64,000 nucleotides of DNA from G020348385 sp964410125 (GTDB lineage Bacteria > Acidobacteriota > Aminicenantia > Aminicenantales > Aminicenantaceae), in contig CAYPGQ010000004.1 in NCBI GenBank assembly GCA_964410125.1, positions 37,309-101,308 of the forward strand, written 5' to 3'. The position numbers were made by a program, and so were the translations under genes. How positions within the stretch are numbered: the stretch's first letter is position 1; the number at the start of each line of letters is the position of its first letter. The notes beneath the pieces are model-generated. The model made no database searches and had not been told where the DNA came from. It saw only the letters and a list, made by a program, of their open reading frames with translations. Positions 15,907 to 23,851 of the stretch are shown in pieces.

Positions 15907-16692
15907 CTACTCTTGTTTTTTTGCCTCCTCCCAAATTCTCTCCATTTCCTCCAAATCGACCTGTCCCAATTCTTTGTCTTCCTTCTTTATTTTTTTTTCT
16001 ACAAATCGGAATCTTCGCATAAATTTCTGATTGGCTTCCCGTAAAGCGATCTCGGGATTCACATCAAAGTGCCGGGACAGATTAGCCAGGGAGAATAAGA
16101 TATCCCCGATTTCGTCAAATATCTCGTTTTTTTGCTTCTCTTGGATTGCATTTTCCAGCTCTGCCACCTCTTCTTTGACCTTTTGCAGGACATCCATCGG
16201 ATGGCTCCAGTCGAATCCAAAAGAGGATACACGCACACCCACATGAAAAGCAGTGAGAAGAGCTGGATTGGATTTTGTCATTCCATCCAACACGGAGTCT
16301 CTTTCCTTTTCCGCTTGCTTTTGTTCATTCCAAGCTTGCCTTACTCTGACTGAATTCTTCTGATGTTTTTTTCCGAAAACGTGAGGATGCCGTCGGATCA
16401 TTTTGTTATTGATGCCTTCCAGGATGTCCGATATCGTGAAGTTTTGGTTTTCCTTGGCGATCCTGGCTAAAAAAACGACCTCCATCATGACATCCCCCAA
16501 CTCTTCGGCAAGCGATGAATAGTCCTGGGAGTACAACGCTTCAACTGCTTCATAAACCTCTTCTAAAAAAAAGTTGGTTATCGCCTTCTCATCCTGTTCC
16601 CGATCCCAGGGACATCCATTTTCGCTACGAAGGACATCCAAGATCTCGACCAATCGAGCAAATTTTTCACCGGCGATTCTGGAATCTTCCAT
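15907..16692 (-). CDS. mazG: Nucleoside triphosphate pyrophosphohydrolase MazG
   Basis: 261 residues, two tandem MazG domains. Domain 1 (about 8-120) has CPWDREQD, the EEVYEAVEAL and ELGDVMMEVVF metal-binding blocks and RRHPHVFG. Domain 2 (about 160-250) has KVKEEVAELENAI and DEIGDILFSLANLSRH. The enzyme hydrolyses (d)NTPs to monophosphates and pyrophosphate, cleaning the nucleotide pool or lowering ppGpp in some species. It converges with prfB with 3 bp between stops and is led by the promoter at 16719-16748. Confidence 0.94.
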   Translation of the reverse strand: MEDSRIAGEKFARLVEILDVLRSENGCPWDREQDEKAITNFFLEEVYEAVEALYSQDYSSLAEELGDVMMEVVFLARIAKENQNFTISDILEGINNKMIRRHPHVFGKKHQKNSVRVRQAWNEQKQAEKERDSVLDGMTKSNPALLTAFHVGVRVSSFGFDWSHPMDVLQKVKEEVAELENAIQEKQKNEIFDEIGDILFSLANLSRHFDVNPEIALREANQKFMRRFRFVEKKIKKEDKELGQVDLEEMERIWEEAKKQE

Positions 16693-16718
16693 GATTTTGC
16701 TTCCTTGAATTATTTGAT

Positions 16719-16748
16719 TTTATAGGTTATCATTTTTTTCCAGCTCAA
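16719..16748 (-). promoter_or_regulatory. sigma70-type promoter of mazG
   Basis: On the minus strand TTGAGC (complement of 16743-16748), 18 bases, TATAAA (complement of 16719-16724), followed by AAGGAAG near the mazG start. Confidence 0.55.
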
Positions 16749-16820
16749 CCAAAATAGCTTAAGCTGGGATTAATTTCAATCCTTGTATATCATGAGGATA
16801 CCTTCATAACGGAGAAAATC

Positions 16821-17123
16821 ATGAGCGAAAACAAAAAGAAAAAAAAAGACGAGGCTCCGCTTGTTCTTCCTCCCTTAGAATTTAGTTCCCTTGTGCTCCC
16901 GTTTTTCACGCAAGGCTTAATCTTACTCGAACAAATCGAGGTAGATAAGGAAAAAACGGAAGACAAAAACCTTGACCTCTCAAAGAGACTGATCGAACTC
17001 CTTGACTTGCTCAAAGAAAAAACCAAGGGAAATTTACAAACGGATGAAGAGCAATTTATAGACGCAAGTCTTCACCAACTCAAGCTGGTATATATGGAAA
17101 AAGCCAAGATCATAAAATTATGA
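16821..17123 (+). CDS. DUF1844 family protein
   Basis: 100 residues with CGGAG before the ATG. After a Lys-rich start, LPPLEFSSLVLPFFTQGLILL and LDLSKRLIELLDLLKEKTKGNL match the small all-helical DUF1844 family, common in Deltaproteobacteria, Acidobacteriota and Planctomycetes; its function is unknown. The C-terminal half (TDEEQFIDASLHQLKLVYMEKA) completes the domain. It is 4 bp upstream of ribF and likely co-transcribed. Confidence 0.8.
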   Translation: MSENKKKKKDEAPLVLPPLEFSSLVLPFFTQGLILLEQIEVDKEKTEDKNLDLSKRLIELLDLLKEKTKGNLQTDEEQFIDASLHQLKLVYMEKAKIIKL

Positions 17124-17127
17124 GTTC

Positions 17128-18054
17128 ATGCAAGGAATAAAAAGTCTTAAAGACATCCCCTCTCCCCCTGATAACTGCGCTGTTGCCATAGGGAATTTTG
17201 ACGGTGTTCATCTGGGCCACCGAAAAATATTGCACGTTCTCACCGAAGATGCCAAAAAAAACAACCTCTTTCCCCTTTTACTCACCTTCCACCCCCACCC
17301 TGCAAAAATCCTTGCTAAAAGAAAAATAGAGTTGCTGCAAACAATCGAACAACGGCTAGATGAGATCAAAAAATCCGGCATTCAGATGGTTGTCGTTTTG
17401 TCCTTTGACCACAACCTCTCCCAAATTACCGCTGAAGAATTTATCCGAACCATCATCATCCAAAAACTCATGGCAAAAAAGGTCATCGTCGGAGATAATT
17501 TTAGATTCGGCAAGGACAGAGACGGGGATGTGACAAAACTGCAAGAATTGGCGTCCCGTTACGGATTTTCTATCCAATCCATACCTCCTGTGACTGTTCA
17601 CGGATCTGCGGTTAGCAGCAGCTTGATTCGAAAGCTCCTCCAAAAAGGTGAAATCAAAAAAGCCAACATGCTCCTTGGAAGACCGTATGAGATCGAAGGG
17701 ACCGTTGTTAGAGGAAAATCACGCGGAAAAAGGCTTGGTTATCCGACTGCCAACATACACCCCTTGAATGACATCGCACCTCCGGGTGTATTTATTTCCA
17801 ATGTGGGGATCGGATCCCATATATATCCATCCATCACCCACGTGGGAAGCAAACCCACCTTTAACGAAAAAGACATCATGATCGAATCCTATATCATCGA
17901 TTACAACGATAGCCTGTACAAAAAGAAGCTGCGTGTGTCTTTTTTAGAAAAGATTAGAGAAGAAAAAAAATTCGAGACTCCCGAAGCCCTGTCCCTTCAG
18001 ATAAAAAAAGACCTTGAACAAACTCTCATCTATTTCCAAAAACAAAACCCTTAA
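17128..18054 (+). CDS. ribF: Bifunctional riboflavin kinase / FAD synthetase
   Basis: 308 residues. The N-terminal FMN adenylyltransferase domain (about 1-180) has AIGNFDGVHLGHRKIL (HxGH nucleotidyl transferase motif), TFHPHP and VGDNFRFGKDRDGD, then the SSSLIRKLL block. The C-terminal riboflavin kinase domain (about 185-300) has GRGKSRGKRLGYPTANI-type sequence (VVRGKSRGKRLGYPTANI), the THVGSKPTF block and ESYIIDYNDSLYKKKLRV. It makes FMN and FAD, which the many flavoproteins of this genome need. Confidence 0.94.
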   Translation: MQGIKSLKDIPSPPDNCAVAIGNFDGVHLGHRKILHVLTEDAKKNNLFPLLLTFHPHPAKILAKRKIELLQTIEQRLDEIKKSGIQMVVVLSFDHNLSQITAEEFIRTIIIQKLMAKKVIVGDNFRFGKDRDGDVTKLQELASRYGFSIQSIPPVTVHGSAVSSSLIRKLLQKGEIKKANMLLGRPYEIEGTVVRGKSRGKRLGYPTANIHPLNDIAPPGVFISNVGIGSHIYPSITHVGSKPTFNEKDIMIESYIIDYNDSLYKKKLRVSFLEKIREEKKFETPEALSLQIKKDLEQTLIYFQKQNP

Positions 18055-18073
18055 TCTTGACTTTTAAGGAGAT

Positions 18074-18184
18074 ATGTTGCATTTTTTTAAGGAAAGAATG
18101 AACCTTGCCACCGCAGTTGCACGAATCCCAACCAAGCTCAAATGTTTTATGTGGGCACAAAGGATTCGGTTGCTTAACAACTAG
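18074..18184 (+). CDS. Possible short leader ORF before pyrR
   Basis: A 36-codon frame (MLHFFKERMNLATAVARIPT and on) begins at ATG 18074, two bases after AAGGAG, and an internal ATG at 18098 also has AAGGA upstream. It lies in the 189-bp gap between ribF and pyrR and ends 59 bp before pyrR. It may be a leader peptide or chance; I see no PyrR-type RNA attenuator around it. Confidence 0.2.
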   Translation: MLHFFKERMNLATAVARIPTKLKCFMWAQRIRLLNN

Positions 18185-18243
18185 GATATCAAAAGCTGGA
18201 TGATTTGCAATAAAATACTTCTAAGAAGTTTGGAGTTGTTTTA

Positions 18244-18798
18244 ATGGAAGAAAAAATCAAAGCCAGGGTCATGGATGCGCGTAAAATAAAAAGAGCGCTC
18301 CACCGCATGGTCACAGAAATCATCGAACGCAACCGGGATTTAAGCTCACTCGTCATCATAGGGATAAGAACCAGAGGCATCTATCTCGGAAAGCGCGTAT
18401 CAAAAATGATAAAGGAACTTGAAGACATCAAAATTCCAGTGGGAGTGTTGGATATTACGCTTTACAGAGACGATTTTTCGGAACTTGAAGCCCAACACAT
18501 AGTCAAAAAAACAGAGATCGACTTTTCGGTGGTGGGGAAGGAAATCCTTCTTGTCGATGATGTTCTTTTTACAGGAAGAACCATACGTGCAGCTATGGAC
18601 AGCCTGATCGATCTGGGACGTCCGAAAAGCATCCAACTTTTTGTCTTGATCGATCGAGGCCACCGCGAACTTCCTATCAGGGCTGATTATGTGGGAAAAT
18701 TTCTCCCCACATCCAAGCGCGAGATCGTGCAGGTCCATCTCAAAGAAATCGACGAAACCGATGAGATCCTGATTACAGAACCCGTCGATAATACGTAG
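18244..18798 (+). CDS. pyrR: PyrR pyrimidine regulator / uracil phosphoribosyltransferase
   Basis: 184 residues. The PRPP-binding loop ILLVDDVLFTGRTIRAAMD is near residue 100, and the family blocks VIIGIRTRGIYLGKRV, DITLYRDDF, LFVLIDRGHRELPIRADYVGK and VHLKEIDETDEI are all present. In Gram-positive bacteria PyrR binds pyr mRNA to cause attenuation when UMP is high. In other phyla the same protein can act mainly as a UPRTase. It opens the pyrR-pyrB-pyrC operon, 10 bp ahead of the pyrB remnant. Confidence 0.93.
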   Translation: MEEKIKARVMDARKIKRALHRMVTEIIERNRDLSSLVIIGIRTRGIYLGKRVSKMIKELEDIKIPVGVLDITLYRDDFSELEAQHIVKKTEIDFSVVGKEILLVDDVLFTGRTIRAAMDSLIDLGRPKSIQLFVLIDRGHRELPIRADYVGKFLPTSKREIVQVHLKEIDETDEILITEPVDNT

Positions 18799-18808
18799 GA
18801 GTACACCT

Positions 18809-18955
18809 ATGCTTTTTGATCACAAACACCTTCTCGGTATAGAACCTTTATCCAAACAGGATATTTTGACGATTTTGGATACAGCAGAATCCTTTGTTGA
18901 AATATCAACAAGCAATTCAGCAGTGAGGTCAAAAGAGAGGAGGAAAAGAACGTGA
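18809..18955 (+). pseudogene. pyrB: Gutted aspartate carbamoyltransferase gene (pyrB remnant)
   Basis: A 48-codon frame between pyrR and pyrC. It starts DHKHLLGIEPLSKQDILTIL and goes on DTAESFVEIST, which is the first 30 or so residues of aspartate carbamoyltransferase. It then reads SNSAVRSKERRKRT and stops. Normal PyrB has about 310 residues, so nearly all catalytic parts (STRT, HPTQ loops) are missing. The last codons hold a strong ribosome binding site (GAGGAGG) and its TGA overlaps the pyrC GTG (GTGA), as expected of the native 3' end of a coupled pyrB. The simplest reading is an internal deletion of roughly 800 bp that kept both ends. A true deletion or an assembly collapse are both possible. 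Confidence 0.75.
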
Positions 18956-20226
18956 GATTACTGATTAAGAACGGCAGAGTCATCGATCCCGCTTCCAATG
19001 TTGATGAAACCCTGGATATTCTGATAGACCGGGGGAAAATCGTAGAAATCAAACCGAAAATCAAAGGAGATGGCTCAAAAATCATAGACGCATCTCGATT
19101 GGTTGTCGCGCCTGGTTTCATTGATATGCATGTCCACCTGCGACAGCCAGGCCAGGAGGATAAAGAAACCATAAAAACGGGTTCTCTTGCTGCTGCAAAA
19201 GGAGGTTTTACCTCCATCGCATGCATGCCAAACACGGCACCTGTGAACGATTCTCGCAGTGTCACGGAATTTATCATTTCAGAAGCGAAGCGGAATGCTG
19301 TGGTTAATATCTTGCCAATTGCAGCCGTCACCCGGGGACTTTGTGGAGAAAAAATCACGGATATGGCCGACTTATGTGATGCTGGAGCGATCGCATTTTC
19401 CGATGATGGACATCCGATAGAAAATAGTCTTGTTATGCGGAGGGCCTTAGAATATTCCCGACTTCTCGACACTCTTATCATCGATCATTGTGAGGATCGA
19501 AACCTGAGTGCAGGAGGGATTATGCACGAGGGAATCACCTCTCTCAAATTGGGAATCAAGGCCATCCCTGCCTCATCCGAAGAAATCATGGTTGCCCGCG
19601 ATATCATACTTGCAAAAGAAACAAAAGCTAAGGTCCACATAGCCCACCTCAGTGTCAAAGGATCCGTAGATCTTCTTAAATTTGCCAAACAACAAGATAT
19701 CAAGATCACAGCAGAGGTCACTCCCCATCATCTTTTCCTTACCGATGCCTCGTTTGAAAGTTTCGACACCAACCTGAAAGTCAATCCCCCGCTCCGGAGC
19801 GAGCAGGATGTCGAAGCTCTCATCGATGCCATCAAAAAAGGATGGATCGATGCTTTTGCCACAGATCATGCACCTCACACTCCAGATGAAAAAAACATCG
19901 AGCTCGATAAGGCTCCGTTCGGTATCAATGGTTTGGAAACGGCTGTTCCCCTCTTGTTGGACAAACTGGTAAACAAAAACATCCTTCCTTTGGATAAATT
20001 TATCGCGATGATTTCTACCAACCCAGCAAGGATTCTAGGGCTTAAGAATAAAGGCAAGATCAGCGTGGGCACTGATGCTGACCTGACCATTCTCAATCTT
20101 CATAAGGATGTTATCGTCGACACCAGCCAGTTCCTCTCTAAAAGCCGCAATAGTCCTTTTAATGGGTGGAAATTAAAAGGAGCCCCGGTTATGACTATCG
20201 TCTGTGGAATAATAGTCCATTCTTGA
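18952..20226 (+). CDS. pyrC: Dihydroorotase
   Basis: 424 residues, GTG start in a GTGA overlap with the pyrB remnant and a GAGGAGG ribosome binding site. PyrC interconverts carbamoyl-aspartate and dihydroorotate. Amidohydrolase motifs: GFIDMHVHLRQPGQEDKET (metal-binding HxH), GGFTSIACMPNT, IDHCEDRNL, VHIAHLS, PHHLFLTD, and DAFATDHAPHTPDEK with the catalytic Asp. This is the class I (about 430-residue) type that often associates with PyrB in one complex, which makes the loss of PyrB just upstream notable. Confidence 0.95.
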   Translation: MRLLIKNGRVIDPASNVDETLDILIDRGKIVEIKPKIKGDGSKIIDASRLVVAPGFIDMHVHLRQPGQEDKETIKTGSLAAAKGGFTSIACMPNTAPVNDSRSVTEFIISEAKRNAVVNILPIAAVTRGLCGEKITDMADLCDAGAIAFSDDGHPIENSLVMRRALEYSRLLDTLIIDHCEDRNLSAGGIMHEGITSLKLGIKAIPASSEEIMVARDIILAKETKAKVHIAHLSVKGSVDLLKFAKQQDIKITAEVTPHHLFLTDASFESFDTNLKVNPPLRSEQDVEALIDAIKKGWIDAFATDHAPHTPDEKNIELDKAPFGINGLETAVPLLLDKLVNKNILPLDKFIAMISTNPARILGLKNKGKISVGTDADLTILNLHKDVIVDTSQFLSKSRNSPFNGWKLKGAPVMTIVCGIIVHS

Positions 20227-20233
20227 ATAACAA

Positions 20234-20983
20234 ATGAACAAAAAGTGGGACGCATTCGAAAAGAAAATCAAGTACAGGTTCCAAAACATAGATTTGCTTC
20301 AAACCGCCTTGACCCATCGCTCTTTTGCCTACGAGAGCCAAAAAGAGGATATCACGGATAACGAGGTTCTCGAATTTTTAGGAGATTCTGTCTTGGGTTT
20401 GGTGGTGGCGGATTTTCTTGTAACTGCGTATCCCGGAGTTTCAGAGGGGGAACTTTCAAAGCTGAAATCCACGGTTGCCAGCACGTCCTCCCTCTCCTTA
20501 TTTGCCCAGCAAATAAAACTGGACAAATACATCTTACTCGGGAAAGGTGAAGAGAAAAGCGGAGGGAGGAAAAAAAAGACCATACTTGCAGGGGTCTACG
20601 AGGCTTTGATCGCAGCGATCTATTTGGATGGCGGATTTCACGAATCCAAAAACTTCATCATGGGCCATCTCAAGCCTTTCTTTAAAAAAATCAATGTGGA
20701 CAAGTTTTTTATCAACAATTACAAATCCGCACTTCAAGAATATTTCCAGAAAGAGAGCCTTCTTGCCCCAAATTACAAAATGGTAACCACAAGAGGACCA
20801 GATCATAAAAAACAATTTACCGTGGAAGTTTTTCAGAGAAAGAGATCCCTTGCTAAAGCCACTGGGAGTTCCAAAAAGGAAGCAGAGCAAAAAGCGGCCC
20901 ACAAAGCCCTCAAGAGGCTTCTTGGAAGGAAAATGAGAGTTTTCACGGCTGACACATTCCTTTTGAAGAAAAAACGTGGCTAA
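20234..20983 (+). CDS. rnc: Ribonuclease III, lacking one catalytic-site Asp
   Basis: 249 residues. The N-terminal nuclease domain (about 5-155) has ALTHRSFAYE and the signature NEVLEFLGDSVLGLVVADFL; the dsRNA-binding domain (about 165-235) has YKSALQEYFQKE and TGSSKKEAEQKAAHKAL. RNase III cuts double-stranded RNA, including rRNA precursors. In the second metal-binding block the usual LADxxEALIGA reads LAGVYEALIAAIYLDGG: the Asp equivalent to E. coli D114 is Gly, while the following Glu (E117) is kept. The first Glu and Asp are also kept. Activity is probably reduced or uses altered metal coordination. A 15-residue Lys-rich tail follows the dsRBD. Confidence 0.92.
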   Translation: MNKKWDAFEKKIKYRFQNIDLLQTALTHRSFAYESQKEDITDNEVLEFLGDSVLGLVVADFLVTAYPGVSEGELSKLKSTVASTSSLSLFAQQIKLDKYILLGKGEEKSGGRKKKTILAGVYEALIAAIYLDGGFHESKNFIMGHLKPFFKKINVDKFFINNYKSALQEYFQKESLLAPNYKMVTTRGPDHKKQFTVEVFQRKRSLAKATGSSKKEAEQKAAHKALKRLLGRKMRVFTADTFLLKKKRG

Positions 20984-21019
20984 AAACCATCGCCGCGTTC
21001 CATCTCACTTGTTAAAATT

Positions 21020-21670
21020 ATGAAAAAATGTTCGCGATGCAATAACCGCAAAGCCAAAAGATTCTGTCCGGCATTGAATGAATCTATATGCAGCTTGTGC
21101 TGTGGCCAAGTCCGAGAAAAAGAGGTCCATTGTCCAACTACCTGCCCATTCCTTTCCAAGCATAAATCCTATCAGGAAAAAAGGATCATCGAAAAAAGGC
21201 ATGTATCTCAACGGCTCCCTGCCTCAGAGGAAGAGGATATTCTCAACGATGAACGAATGGCCTGGCTGGCTTTTCACATTGAAATGCCTGTGAAAGAATA
21301 CACGGGAAAAAAATCTTCCTTCAATGACAGGCAAGTTTTGCTCGCATTGGAATATGTTAGAGATAAGATAGAGAAAGGCAGGGGTCTCATTCTCTTGCCT
21401 GATGAAACGATGAAACCTCAGAACGAATTGGGAGAAGCCATGTACCATATGATGGAACGATGTCGTTTTGAGGGGCGGATCATCATGACGGGAAAACCAC
21501 TCGCTTATTCCCAACAAGAAAAGCTTACGGTGCTGGATAGAATCATAGGGGCTGTGAAACATCTGGCCAGAGACAATCTCGAAGGGCACTCCTACATTCG
21601 CGCTGTTACGGAGAGATTTGCGAAGGTGAAAGGCATGAGCCGGCAAAAAAAGGTTCTCACGATAACCTAA
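21020..21670 (+). CDS. Cys-rich zinc-ribbon protein of unknown function
   Basis: 216 residues. The N-terminus is full of cysteines: KKCSRCNNRKAKRFCPALNE, SICSLCCGQVREKEVHCP, TTCPFLSKHK, probably binding one or two zinc ions. The rest is helical, with no motif I can name. It overlaps the convergent AI-2E family gene by 14 bp. No ribosome binding site is obvious; it follows rnc by 36 bp. The pattern CxxC...C...CxxCC resembles SEC-C or MYND-like zinc modules only loosely. Confidence 0.7.
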   Translation: MKKCSRCNNRKAKRFCPALNESICSLCCGQVREKEVHCPTTCPFLSKHKSYQEKRIIEKRHVSQRLPASEEEDILNDERMAWLAFHIEMPVKEYTGKKSSFNDRQVLLALEYVRDKIEKGRGLILLPDETMKPQNELGEAMYHMMERCRFEGRIIMTGKPLAYSQQEKLTVLDRIIGAVKHLARDNLEGHSYIRAVTERFAKVKGMSRQKKVLTIT

Positions 21671-22697
21671 CTTTTTTTCCCTTGCTCATGAATACAGCGA
21701 TAAAATCAAGTTCCGGAATATTGCTTGTAACGATCTTGACGATTGCCGCAATCGGGACAGCCAATATCATGCCTGGGATTCCCCACAGCCATCCCCAGAA
21801 AAACAGGAAAAAGAGAATGACGAGGGGACTGAGATCCAATCCTTTGCCCATCAACCTAGGTTCGACAACTGCTCCCATAATCTGCTGAATCAACACAAGA
21901 ATCACGAGGATCCAAACAGCAGGCCATATGGTTTCGAATTGAAAAATTGCGATAAAAACCGGAAAAACTGTGGCGATGAAGGACCCGATATTCGGGATAT
22001 AATTCAGAATAAACGTTAATAATCCAAAAAGGATGGCAAAATCCAGGCCGAACAACATAAGAACAACCAGAGCAAAAACACCCGTAAAAAAACTCACCAT
22101 CGTTTTAATAGCCAGGTAGCGCTGAATTTGACTGTCGATATTTTGGATTACCCCGCAGACTATCGAAGCTCTCTCTTTTATAAAAGCGCGGTTGATTTTT
22201 GGTGCGATCTGGCCTCTCCCTGCTAAAATAAATATCAGAAACAGCACGACCAGAAAAAGATTCGAGATGAAGGTGAAAAAGGGACCAAGAGAATCCAGCA
22301 GGATCCCGCCTGCTTTGTTCAAGTCAAACTGGTTGGCCCAATCAAACGGCTGCCATTCAGCTCCCGAAAGGTTGTACTTTTCCTGGATAGATGTAAGCAC
22401 GGTGCTGACTTTTTGGCTGTAATTGGGAAGTTCAGCAGCAAAGGCCTTCCCGGTAGTGTAGATAAGAGATGCCAGCAGATAAAGGATAAAAAACGTTAAA
22501 ATCAGGATAAAAATGATGGCAATAGCCCGGGGAATCTTGAGGCGTGTTAAAAAATTCTCCAAAGGAGCAAGCACAAACGAAAGAAAAACGGCAAGAAAAA
22601 ACGGAAAAAGCACTGGCTTAGCCAACCGGAGAACCACACCCCCGATAAATATGACGATAATCAACAACGATGCCGTGACAACTTTGTTTCCCTGCAT
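21657..22697 (-). CDS. AI-2E/PerM family membrane permease
   Basis: 346 residues with about eight TM helices in the PerM layout: two N-terminal hairpins (KPVLFPFFLAVFLSFVLAPL, AIAIIFILILTFFILYLLAS), a hydrophilic stretch at 80-140, and the C-terminal block of the family (LNYIPNIGSFIATVFPVFIA, GAVVEPRLMGKGLDLSPLVI, GWLWGIPGMILAVPIAAIVK). Members export autoinducer-2 or act as Na+/H+ antiporters; the substrate here is unknown. It is transcribed divergently from the phosphorelay cluster. Confidence 0.9.
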   Translation of the reverse strand: MQGNKVVTASLLIIVIFIGGVVLRLAKPVLFPFFLAVFLSFVLAPLENFLTRLKIPRAIAIIFILILTFFILYLLASLIYTTGKAFAAELPNYSQKVSTVLTSIQEKYNLSGAEWQPFDWANQFDLNKAGGILLDSLGPFFTFISNLFLVVLFLIFILAGRGQIAPKINRAFIKERASIVCGVIQNIDSQIQRYLAIKTMVSFFTGVFALVVLMLFGLDFAILFGLLTFILNYIPNIGSFIATVFPVFIAIFQFETIWPAVWILVILVLIQQIMGAVVEPRLMGKGLDLSPLVILFFLFFWGWLWGIPGMILAVPIAAIVKIVTSNIPELDFIAVFMSKGKKVRLS

Positions 22698-22824
22698 AAC
22701 AAGAATCTTCGGCCACCATTATAGTCCATTACTAGATGAAAAAAAAGGCAAATTTTCCCTGAGTTCAATACCATCATCTCGGATGAAATTTCTCCTCCAT
22801 AAAGATGATTACGGGGTGGGGAAT

Positions 22825-22859
22825 ATCACCCCTCTAATCACCTGGAAAGGCGATTGACC
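22825..22859 (+). promoter_or_regulatory. Shared operator-like element, copy C (upstream of receiver-GGDEF gene)
   Basis: ATCACCCC (22825-22832), three bases, AATCACC-TGGAAA-GGCGATT (22836-22855), running into TTGACC (22854-22859). GGGGTG at 22813-22818 adds an inverted half-site upstream. The geometry is the same as in copies A and B. Here the overlapping TTGACC is followed by a good -10, so the dyad would cover the -35 box: a layout typical of repression or of an activator that touches region 4 of sigma. Confidence 0.55.
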
Positions 22860-22881
22860 CTGTTTTTTGCCTGTATAAAAT
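22854..22881 (+). promoter_or_regulatory. Likely promoter of the phosphorelay cluster
   Basis: TTGACC (22854-22859) and TAAAAT (22876-22881) with 16 bases between, inside TGTATAAAAT. The leader before the first gene would be about 50 bases. Confidence 0.55.
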
Positions 22882-22939
22882 CATGGAAGAGGAATGGATA
22901 AGCACCCATTTGTAGAAGAAAGACAAAATAAAGCATAAA

Positions 22940-23839
22940 ATGAAAATATTAATAGCTGAAGATGATTTTATTTCATGCAAGGCTCTCGAGAACAACCTTA
23001 AGGAATGGGGGTATGAGGTGGTCTCCGCCAGGGATGGAAACGAAGCTTGGGAACTCACCAGATCGAACGATATCCGTTTGGCTATTCTGGACTGGAATAT
23101 GCCAGGGATAGATGGGATTGAACTCTCAAATAAGATCCGTAACGAGTACCAGAAGGAGGACTCGAAGTACATATACATCATTCTGCTTACAGGAAGAGGG
23201 GGGCAGGATGATATCATACAAGGTCTATCGACAGGTGCCGATGATTACATGACCAAACCTTACAGCTTTGTGGAACTCAAGTACCGTGTTCAGAACGGTG
23301 AGCGAATCATCAAGAATGAGGATAAACGTATCAGGCTTGCCAGTCTGGATAACTTGACAAAATTGTGGAATAGAAACAAGATTTTTGATGTTTTAGACAC
23401 AGAATTAAAAAGAGGAGAGAGAGAAAACACTCCGACCGGAGTGGTGATGATCGATATCGATCATTTCAAGCGAATAAACGACCGCTACGGCCATTTGATC
23501 GGAGACGAGGTACTCGTCCAAGTGGCAGACCGGTTAAAAAACGCCATCCGGCCCTATGATAGCATCGGTCGTTATGGAGGAGACGAAATTCTTGTCGTCC
23601 TTCCTAACTGCGCCAACGAGGAAGCTAAAAATATCGCAAAGCGACTTTATGACTCAGTCGCCAACGAAAAGATACCCACCAAGGTCGGCTCCTTGAAAAT
23701 CAACATCAGCATCGGGTGTGCTTCCAATGAGAAGTTCCTCCAAGTGTCAAAAATGGAACTTATTCAAGCTAGTGATAATGCTCTTCTTTCGGCAAAAAAG
23801 AAAGGTCGAGATAGAATCATCCTTTCCAAATCCCTTTAA
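22940..23839 (+). CDS. Response regulator with GGDEF output (diguanylate cyclase)
   Basis: 299 residues: receiver domain (1-125) with the acidic pair EDD, phospho-Asp in LAILDWNMPGIDG and the conserved Thr/Lys region (LLTGRGG, KPYSF); then a GGDEF domain (about 135-298) with LTKLWNRN, IDIDHFKRINDRYGHLIGD and active-site RYGGDEILVVLP (GGDEI, a functional variant). It should make cyclic di-GMP when phosphorylated. No RxxD inhibitory site is evident five residues before GGDEI. It is a paralog of the gene at 27153, and the two flank the hybrid kinase. Confidence 0.93.
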   Translation: MKILIAEDDFISCKALENNLKEWGYEVVSARDGNEAWELTRSNDIRLAILDWNMPGIDGIELSNKIRNEYQKEDSKYIYIILLTGRGGQDDIIQGLSTGADDYMTKPYSFVELKYRVQNGERIIKNEDKRIRLASLDNLTKLWNRNKIFDVLDTELKRGERENTPTGVVMIDIDHFKRINDRYGHLIGDEVLVQVADRLKNAIRPYDSIGRYGGDEILVVLPNCANEEAKNIAKRLYDSVANEKIPTKVGSLKINISIGCASNEKFLQVSKMELIQASDNALLSAKKKGRDRIILSKSL

Positions 23840-23851
23840 TGCAGAAACAAA

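Noticed and set aside
18055..18243. PyrR-dependent attenuator
   Set aside because: No conserved PyrR-binding loop and no terminator/antiterminator pair could be drawn.
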